From: Acidobacteriota bacterium
GTDB lineage: Bacteria > Acidobacteriota > Vicinamibacteria > Vicinamibacterales > JACQTH01
Direction: 5' to 3'
Length of the DNA: 9,053 nucleotides
Assembly: GCA_016210935.1 (NCBI GenBank)
Contig: JACQTH010000082.1
Span: forward strand, 1 to 9,053
Positions within the stretch are counted from its first letter, which is position 1. Every line of letters begins with the position of its first letter. The notes beneath the pieces were generated by a model. The model was not told the DNA's origin, did no database searches, and worked only from the letters and a program-made list of their open reading frames with translations. The position numbers were made by a program, and so were the translations under genes. Shown here piece by piece: positions 5,641 through 9,053 of the stretch.

Positions 5641-5643
5641 AAT
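5638..5643 (+). promoter_or_regulatory. Candidate -10 box (TAGAAT) for leaderless Rrf2 regulator mRNA
   Basis: TAGAAT ends seven bases before ATG 5651, so transcription would begin at about 5650 with essentially no leader. No Shine-Dalgarno is present. The -35 region falls inside the CGAAYCC heptad repeat. Confidence 0.4.
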
Positions 5644-5650
5644 CCACGCG

Positions 5651-6103
5651 ATGCTCCGGCTCTCCAAAAAGGCCGACTACGGGTTGATTGCCATGAAGCA
5701 TCTGGCGCTGCGCAAGCATTCCTCCAGCGCGCGCGAGATTGCGGAGCAATACGATATTCCCGTCGAATTGATGGCCAAGGTGCTGCAGCGCCTGGTCCGT
5801 AAGGGGCTGCTCGTTTCGCAGCAGGGGACCCGGGGCGGATACGCGCTGGCCAGATCACCGGGCGCCATCTCGATCGCCGATGTGATTCAGGCCATCGACG
5901 GGCCGGTGACGATGACCGCCTGTTCGGTCAGCGATGAGGAGTGCGACCAGTACTCGAAGTGCAATGTTCGAGATCCGCTGTGGCGGATCAAGGAGCGCAT
6001 CGTCACGGCGCTCTCGACGTGCACCATCGCCGAGATGGCTGCCGACACCGCCGACGCGGACCTCGGCGTCGCCCGTCCGGTGACGGTCCACGTGCGGCAC
6101 TAG
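5651..6103 (+). CDS. Rrf2 family Fe-S-responsive transcriptional regulator (IscR/SUF-regulator type)
   Basis: A 150-residue winged-helix regulator. MLRLSKKADYGLIAMKHLA opens the HTH domain, SAREIAEQYDIPVELMAKVLQRL (26-48) is the recognition region, and GLLVSQQGTRGGYALAR (52-68) is the wing. The cluster ligands are C91, C98 and C104, spaced C-x6-C-x5-C; E. coli IscR has C-x5-C-x5-C. The fourth ligand position, His107 in IscR, is Arg107 in CNVRDPLW, a sequence I associate with SUF-type regulators. It probably binds a [2Fe-2S] cluster and controls Fe-S assembly or sulfur genes, including the cysteine desulfurase 100 bases downstream. ATG 5651 is preferred over ATG 5594, which would translate the heptad repeat. 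The stop TAG lies in the left arm of a hairpin. Confidence 0.88.
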   Translation: MLRLSKKADYGLIAMKHLALRKHSSSAREIAEQYDIPVELMAKVLQRLVRKGLLVSQQGTRGGYALARSPGAISIADVIQAIDGPVTMTACSVSDEECDQYSKCNVRDPLWRIKERIVTALSTCTIAEMAADTADADLGVARPVTVHVRH

Positions 6104-6160
6104 CCGTGCAAGCACGGCTAGCGAAGCGTAGCTGGTCGGTCTGAAGCGAAGCTTCGCTAG
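6101..6160 (+). repeat. Two hairpins between the Rrf2 gene and iscS
   Basis: TAGCCGTGC (6101-6109) and GCACGGCTA (6112-6120) form a 9-bp stem that includes the Rrf2 stop codon. CTAGCGAAGC (6118-6127) and GCTTCGCTAG (6151-6160) form a second 10-bp stem. AGCGAAGCTTCGCT (6145-6158) is a perfect palindrome that could compete with it. The stems overlap by three bases, so only one conformation may form at a time. No T-run follows, so a Rho-independent terminator is not well supported; attenuation or mRNA processing is possible. Confidence 0.55.
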
Positions 6161-6164
6161 GTCC

Positions 6165-6196
6165 ACGAATCCCGAACCCCGAACCCCGAATCCCGA
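6165..6196. repeat. CGAAYCC heptad repeat immediately before iscS
   Basis: Four heptads CGAATCC/CGAACCC run up to eight bases before the iscS ATG. The first 20 bases after CA match those at 5603-5622. The region replaces any Shine-Dalgarno. Its minus strand has four G-runs with 3-4 base loops. Confidence 0.75.
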
Positions 6197-6203
6197 GTCG
6201 CCA

Positions 6204-7292
6204 ATGGCAGGCCCCATCTATCTCGACTACAACGCCACGACGCCCGTCGATCCGCGCGTGCTCGAGGCGATGCTGCCGTACTACCGTGAGCACTTCGGCA
6301 ACGCGGCGAGCCGCCAGCACGCTTTTGGGTGGAAGGCGCAAGAGGCCGTCGATCGGGCGCGGTCCCAGATTGCGGCGCTGATCGGCGCCGACAGCAAGGA
6401 AATCGTCTTCACGAGCGGCGCGACGGAATCGGACAACCTGGCGGTGAAAGGCGTCGCACGGGCGATGTGCGCGCAGGGCGATCACATCATCACCGTCACG
6501 ACCGAGCACAAGGCGGTGCTGGACAGTTGTCGCGAGCTCGAACTCGAGGGTTTTTCGGTGACGTATCTGTCCGTTGATGGGGCCGGGTTCGTGGAGCCTG
6601 AGGCCGTTCGGTGGGCGATGACGCCGCGGACCATCCTTATCAGCGTGATGGCCGCCAACAACGAGACGGGTGTCCTGCAGCCGATCGCGCACATTGGCCG
6701 GATCGCGCGCGAGGCTGGCGTGTTGTTTCACACCGACGCCGTGCAGGCCGCAGGGAAGGTGCCCTTCAACGTGGCTCAAGCGCAGGTCGACCTCGCCTCC
6801 ATCACCGCACACAAGATGTACGGGCCGAAAGGAATCGGTGCGCTGTACATTCGGCGTCGCACGCCGCGTATCCCTCTTGCGCCGCTCGTCCACGGCGGCG
6901 GCCAGGAGCAGGGGGTCCGGTCGGGCACGTTGAACGTGCCCGGGATTGTTGGGTTCGGACGTGCCGCCGAGATTGCGGCCGCGGAGCTCTCGACGGAAGG
7001 CGCGCGCCTGTCGCATCTTCGCGATCGGCTCTGGGATCGATTGTCATCGACGCTGTCGGATGTCAGCCTCAATGGGTCGGCGCGCTCACGTTTGCCGCAT
7101 ACGTTGAACGTGAGCTTCGGAGGCGTCGAGGGACAGGCCTTGATGCTCGGCCTGGAAGGTCTCGCGGTCTCTTCGGGGGCCGCGTGCACATCGGCGGCGG
7201 CCGAGCCCTCGCACGTGCTGAAGGCCCTGGGCGTCCCTGATGATCTCGCGCGCGTCGCTGCGATTCAGCCTCGGTCGATTCACCACCGCTGA
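6204..7292 (+). CDS. iscS: IscS/NifS-type cysteine desulfurase, frameshifted near the C-terminus
   Basis: A PLP enzyme that takes sulfur from cysteine to give alanine and a protein persulfide for Fe-S clusters, tRNA or sulfur carriers. It begins IYLDYNATTPVDP (5-17). It shows TSGATESDN (70-78), TEHKAVLD with His102, NNETG (152-156), HTDAVQ, TAHKMYGPKG (201-210) with PLP Lys204, and SSGAACTSAAAEPSHVLKALG with the catalytic Cys328. The open frame ends at residue 362 with an unrelated tail VAAIQPRSIHHR. The family sequence LRFSLGRFTTAEEID continues in another frame to 7374, as if two bases were lost from the CG run at 7247-7254; the intact protein would be 390 residues. Catalytic residues survive, but the conserved C-terminal strand and helix do not. 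It could be a real lesion, slippage-based variation or an assembly error. No Shine-Dalgarno precedes ATG 6204. Confidence 0.9.
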   Translation: MAGPIYLDYNATTPVDPRVLEAMLPYYREHFGNAASRQHAFGWKAQEAVDRARSQIAALIGADSKEIVFTSGATESDNLAVKGVARAMCAQGDHIITVTTEHKAVLDSCRELELEGFSVTYLSVDGAGFVEPEAVRWAMTPRTILISVMAANNETGVLQPIAHIGRIAREAGVLFHTDAVQAAGKVPFNVAQAQVDLASITAHKMYGPKGIGALYIRRRTPRIPLAPLVHGGGQEQGVRSGTLNVPGIVGFGRAAEIAAAELSTEGARLSHLRDRLWDRLSSTLSDVSLNGSARSRLPHTLNVSFGGVEGQALMLGLEGLAVSSGAACTSAAAEPSHVLKALGVPDDLARVAAIQPRSIHHR

Positions 7293-7374
7293 AGAGATCG
7301 ACGCCGCTGCGGCCAAGCTGGTCGCGGTGGTCACTCATCTGCGCCAGAACGCTCCCGCTTTCGAGTTCGACTGA
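7258..7374 (+). pseudogene. Out-of-frame C-terminal segment of iscS
   Basis: This is the missing end of the desulfurase. It encodes LRFSLGRFTTAEEIDAAAA, a typical IscS/NifS segment, then AKLVAVVTHLRQNAPAFEFD and a TGA at 7372-7374. It is 39 codons including the stop. It connects to the main frame only if a CG dinucleotide is restored or the ribosome shifts by +1 (or -2) at 7247-7257. Confidence 0.85.
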
Positions 7375-7385
7375 ACATCCAGACT

Positions 7386-7391
7386 TATAAT
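7386..7391 (+). promoter_or_regulatory. Candidate -10 box TATAAT
   Basis: A perfect TATAAT just after the iscS tail, with no convincing -35 at 16-18 bases. Transcription would begin near 7398, before the hairpin cluster and the secreted-protein gene. A 13-codon frame (ATG 7390, MKVGRLKKLGGRT) starts inside it and ends at TGA 7429-7431, overlapping ATG 7428. Confidence 0.45.
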
Positions 7392-7427
7392 GAAGGTGGG
7401 ACGTCTCAAGAAGCTGGGCGGGCGGAC

Positions 7428-8009
7428 ATGAACTGGCACCGTGCGGGAGGTTCGGACCCCTATACGGCTTTCGAGAATTCTGTTCTCGTCGGTGAGCGCC
7501 GTATAGCGGTCCTAGGCGCGCACAGCGCGCCTGCGAGGGAGCGGCGCGGGGCATGGGGCCCCCGCAAGCGACCGAGCCGGGGTGTGGGGCAGAGCCCCAC
7601 GTTAGTTGTCTTGCTGCTGCTTCTGGCGGCGCCAGGGTTCGCCCAGACGCCGCAGGATCCACCGGCGAACGATCCCCCGGCAAAGCCTGATCCGACAGGT
7701 GTGGCCCGAGTCGATGTCGACGAGCTGCCGATCTCGATCGCAAGAATCCAACGCAAGCTCGCACAGACACCTCCCTCATCGCGGTCAGGGCTCAAGCTCG
7801 AATACTACGTGGAGGTCGTCGGGAAGGCGCCTCCGATCGACGTGTTCGGCACCTTCGATGTCAAGAACGGCCCTGTCCCCTGGGCCGGCATGACGCACCG
7901 TGAGTTCCTCGATTTGGTCACGCCGCAGGAATTCCGCAGCCCCCCGATGGATTTTTCCGCGTTCTTCAGGTGGCTCTCCGAGAAGCTCGAGAAGAAAGCC
8001 AAACAGTAG
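7428..8009 (+). CDS. Unknown secreted or periplasmic protein with displaced signal peptide
   Basis: I do not recognise this protein. The frame from ATG 7428 has 193 residues. The first 58 or so are encoded by a hairpin-rich repeat and look non-natural (polar, Arg/Gly-rich). They are followed by a typical signal-peptide core LVVLLLLLAAPGFAQ with a likely cleavage after FAQ or AFAQ-like residues, then a Pro-rich linker PQDPPANDPPAKPDPTG. The mature part is about 105 residues, with KLEYYVEVVGKAPPIDVF and a C-terminal amphipathic helix FFRWLSEKLEKKAKQ. A start 58 residues before a signal core is unlikely. GTG 7584 would give a short signal peptide lacking positive charge. The original start may have been lost or moved by insertion of the repeat. 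It precedes a membrane protein by 21 bases, so the two are probably co-transcribed. Confidence 0.6.
   Translation: MNWHRAGGSDPYTAFENSVLVGERRIAVLGAHSAPARERRGAWGPRKRPSRGVGQSPTLVVLLLLLAAPGFAQTPQDPPANDPPAKPDPTGVARVDVDELPISIARIQRKLAQTPPSSRSGLKLEYYVEVVGKAPPIDVFGTFDVKNGPVPWAGMTHREFLDLVTPQEFRSPPMDFSAFFRWLSEKLEKKAKQ
7454..7600 (+). repeat. Cluster of four strong consecutive hairpins (structured repeat or RNA element)
   Basis: Hairpin A: bases 7454-7468 pair with 7498-7512, 14 of 15 positions (core CTATACGGC/GCCGTATAG), with an inner stem CGAGAA/TTCTCG (7472-7477, 7483-7488). Hairpin B: AGGCGCGC/GCGCGCCT (7514-7521, 7525-7532), loop ACA. Hairpin C: GCGGGG/CCCCGC (7546-7551, 7560-7565). Hairpin D: GTGGGGC/GCCCCAC (7584-7590, 7594-7600), loop AGA. 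The regular arrangement is not explained by a coding role. It may be a dispersed non-autonomous element or a transcribed structured RNA downstream of the TATAAT at 7386. Confidence 0.7.
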
Positions 8010-8030
8010 CGTGGTGTCCAGGGTCGTGTC

Positions 8031-8537
8031 ATGGGGTTGATGGCCGGCGTGCGCGGTGTGCTGCACCACCGGATGCGCGCCTATTACGTCGCGATCGTTG
8101 GCGGATCGCTGTTGATCGTCAGCGCCTTCCTGCCATGGGTGTTCCTCGGCGACGCGGGGGCTGGCGGGTTTCCTGACGGCGCCGCGCTCTGGATTCTGGG
8201 GCTCGGGTTCGCGGCCGTCACGCTGGCGGTGCTGAGCGTCATCACACGGAAGAACTCCCGACACCCGCTGCTCGTCGTCGGTCTCGCCGCGCTCGGGATC
8301 ATGTTCATGGCGGAGCGGTGGATGGCGCGCGTCATCAGCGAACGGGCGTGGGCGCGGTCGCAGGCGGTGGCGATCGTGGATCACACCAAGGCGGTCGATC
8401 CGCCCCGGACGACCCTGGGGAGCGGCCTCTACGTCGGCCTGGCGGGCGCGGCGATGCTGGTCCTGTTCGGGCTGACGATCGTCGTTCGGAAAGCGTCCCG
8501 CCCCTACAGCGTCCCTGAAGACGACGACGTGCCGTAA
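8031..8537 (+). CDS. Unknown four-helix inner-membrane protein
   Basis: I do not recognise a family. The 168-residue protein has four hydrophobic segments: YVAIVGGSLLIVSAFLPWVF (about 22-41), LWILGLGFAAVTLAVLSVI (about 52-70), LLVVGLAALGIMFMA (about 79-94) and YVGLAGAAMLVLFGLTIVV (about 130-148). The loop between the third and fourth helices is polar (residues 95-128) and the C-terminus is acidic (PEDDDVP). ATG 8040, three codons in, is an equally possible start. It follows the secreted unknown protein by 21 bases with only a weak AGGG upstream. A role with that protein at the envelope is only a guess. Confidence 0.75.
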   Translation: MGLMAGVRGVLHHRMRAYYVAIVGGSLLIVSAFLPWVFLGDAGAGGFPDGAALWILGLGFAAVTLAVLSVITRKNSRHPLLVVGLAALGIMFMAERWMARVISERAWARSQAVAIVDHTKAVDPPRTTLGSGLYVGLAGAAMLVLFGLTIVVRKASRPYSVPEDDDVP

Positions 8538-8740
8538 TGGGCAGGCAGGGCTGGTGAGGCCGGTAAGGCGGGTGGGGGCGGGCGGACAAGAGGGCTGGTG
8601 GGCTGGCGGCGCGAGTGAACGCGAGGACACGTGACGACGTACCCAACTTAACTCGCCGGGCCGCCCGCTCGCCGTTCCTGCCCTATCAGCCCTGCGTTCC
8701 CTACCAGCCCTACCTGCCCCACCAACCTCACCTGCCCTCT
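8538..8740. repeat. Intergenic G-rich/C-rich inverted repeat region
   Basis: No gene is seen in this roughly 240-base gap. The left half (8539-8610) is a G-rich run of degenerate 9-11 base units such as GGGCTGGTGAGGC and GGCTGGTGGGC. The right half (8673-8740) is C-rich with CCCTACCAGCCCTACCTGCC-like units, so the two halves are near complements and the region could form a long hairpin. Between them, CCGCTCGCC (8665-8673) repeats the unit found at the window start. The G-rich arm has several G4-capable runs. Confidence 0.65.
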
Positions 8741-8768
8741 TGACATCTCTCCTACTATTTACTAAATA
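8740..8768 (+). promoter_or_regulatory. Candidate promoter of the BlaI-type repressor gene
   Basis: A perfect TTGACA (8740-8745) is followed after 17 bases by TAAATA (8763-8768). Transcription would begin about 8775, only four bases before ATG 8779, so the message would be nearly leaderless. Confidence 0.5.
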
Positions 8769-8776
8769 CTTAGTAG
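8752..8776. promoter_or_regulatory. Dyad operator for BlaI/MecI-type repressor
   Basis: TACTAA (8760-8765) and TTAGTA (8770-8775) form a perfect inverted repeat with a 4-base centre. An outer pair CTACTA (8752-8757) and TAGTAG (8771-8776) gives a second overlapping dyad. BlaI-family operators have TACTA/TAGTA-type arms in several bacteria. The site covers the -10 and the predicted start, as expected for autorepression. Confidence 0.65.
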
Positions 8777-8778
8777 AC

Positions 8779-9053
8779 ATGCGCCGCCCCCATCCGACCC
8801 TCACGCCGCAGGAGCTCGCCATCATGAAGGTCGTCTGGCGGCTGGAGGCCGCCACGGTTCGGGACGTCTACGAGGCGCTCCGGGCCCGGCGGCCGATCGC
8901 CTACACGACCGTCATGACGATGATGCGGATTCTCGAGGAGAAGGGATACTTGAAGAAGACGCGCGCCGACCGGGCGTACCTGTATCGGCCCGCGCGGCCG
9001 CGGAAGCAGGTCGTCGGGTCGATGGTCCGTGACTTCATCGACCGCGTGTTCGA
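8779..9053 (+). CDS. BlaI/MecI/CopY family transcriptional repressor, partial
   Basis: The first 91 residues of a winged-helix repressor cut by the window end. It opens MRRPHPTLTPQELAIMKVVW, then has the HTH segment ATVRDVYEALRARRPIAYTT (24-43) and the family signature TTVMTMMRILEEKGYLKK (42-59), with the wing at RADRAYLYRPAR (61-72). Family members bind short dyads and are inactivated by a membrane protease of the BlaR1/M56 type, often encoded just downstream, which would lie outside the window. The start at ATG 8779 begins the conserved N-terminus and sits directly after the operator dyad. Targets other than its own promoter cannot be told from here; a beta-lactamase is not implied. Confidence 0.88.
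   Translation, partial: MRRPHPTLTPQELAIMKVVWRLEAATVRDVYEALRARRPIAYTTVMTMMRILEEKGYLKKTRADRAYLYRPARPRKQVVGSMVRDFIDRVF

Noticed and set aside
5594..5650. Upstream ATG for the Rrf2 regulator
   Set aside because: It would translate the CGAAYCC heptads (PNPESRTP). The family N-terminus starts at 5651.
6101..6120. Hairpin after the Rrf2 stop as a Rho-independent terminator
   Set aside because: No T-run follows the stem; a structured spacer is the most that can be said.
5604..6196. Heptad repeats as a CRISPR array
   Set aside because: Units are 7 bases and contiguous with no spacers.
7390..7431. 13-codon frame MKVGRLKKLGGRT as a leader peptide
   Set aside because: Too short to support alone and it starts inside the -10 box. 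It is kept only as part of the split signal-peptide idea.
7069..7779. Minus-strand frame over the iscS end and hairpin cluster
   Set aside because: No motif, and it crosses the strong plus-strand coding and hairpin structures; a GC shadow.

Overview
The window is GC-rich bacterial chromosome with short intergenic gaps full of degenerate G/C-rich repeats. Its gene content, a SUF-type Rrf2 regulator, a BlaI-type repressor and many heptad and palindrome repeats suggest a soil or environmental Acidobacteriota-like genome. That is an inference from style and content; there is no rRNA or marker gene here to prove it.

Layout. Minus strand, 2487 down to 1: a class I/II aminotransferase, a short-form homoserine dehydrogenase, and five bases after its stop an uncalled glutaredoxin-like frame. 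That frame has TGA exactly where the first Cys of a CxxC redox motif should be. A perfect 8-bp hairpin with a GUU loop follows the TGA, which makes it a candidate selenoprotein (UxxC) cut by the window edge. Plus strand, 2571-5474: a tightly packed operon of CysM-like cysteine synthase, Mec-like JAMM peptidase, and one polypeptide joining a CysO/MoaD-type sulfur carrier, a MoeB/ThiF E1 domain and a rhodanese. Together these look like the complete protein-thiocarboxylate route to cysteine known from Mycobacterium (CysM, Mec, CysO, MoeZ). The carrier is fused to its activating enzyme through a linker that looks like an inserted palindromic repeat.

From 5475 to 5650 lies a composite inverted-repeat element. 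It is followed by an Rrf2/IscR-like Fe-S regulator (5651-6103), hairpins and another heptad repeat, and an IscS-like cysteine desulfurase (6204 onward). The desulfurase loses frame 39 codons before its natural end at a CG-dinucleotide run. From 7386 come a perfect TATAAT box, a 150-bp cluster of four strong hairpins that runs into a signal-peptide-bearing unknown protein, and a four-helix membrane protein. A 200-bp inverted G-rich/C-rich repeat region follows, then the start of a BlaI/MecI-type repressor with a clear TACTAA/TTAGTA dyad in its promoter.

The genes share a theme: sulfur assimilation into cysteine, sulfur mobilisation by desulfurase and rhodanese, Fe-S regulation and thiol/selenol redox chemistry. 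The aminotransferase and homoserine dehydrogenase add aspartate-family or general amino-acid metabolism. Two features stand out. One is the probable Sec-glutaredoxin hidden by its TGA. The other is the way mobile or expanding repeats intrude on coding sequence: the CysO-MoeZ linker, gene 3' ends, the signal-peptide gene start and the glutaredoxin C-terminal region.
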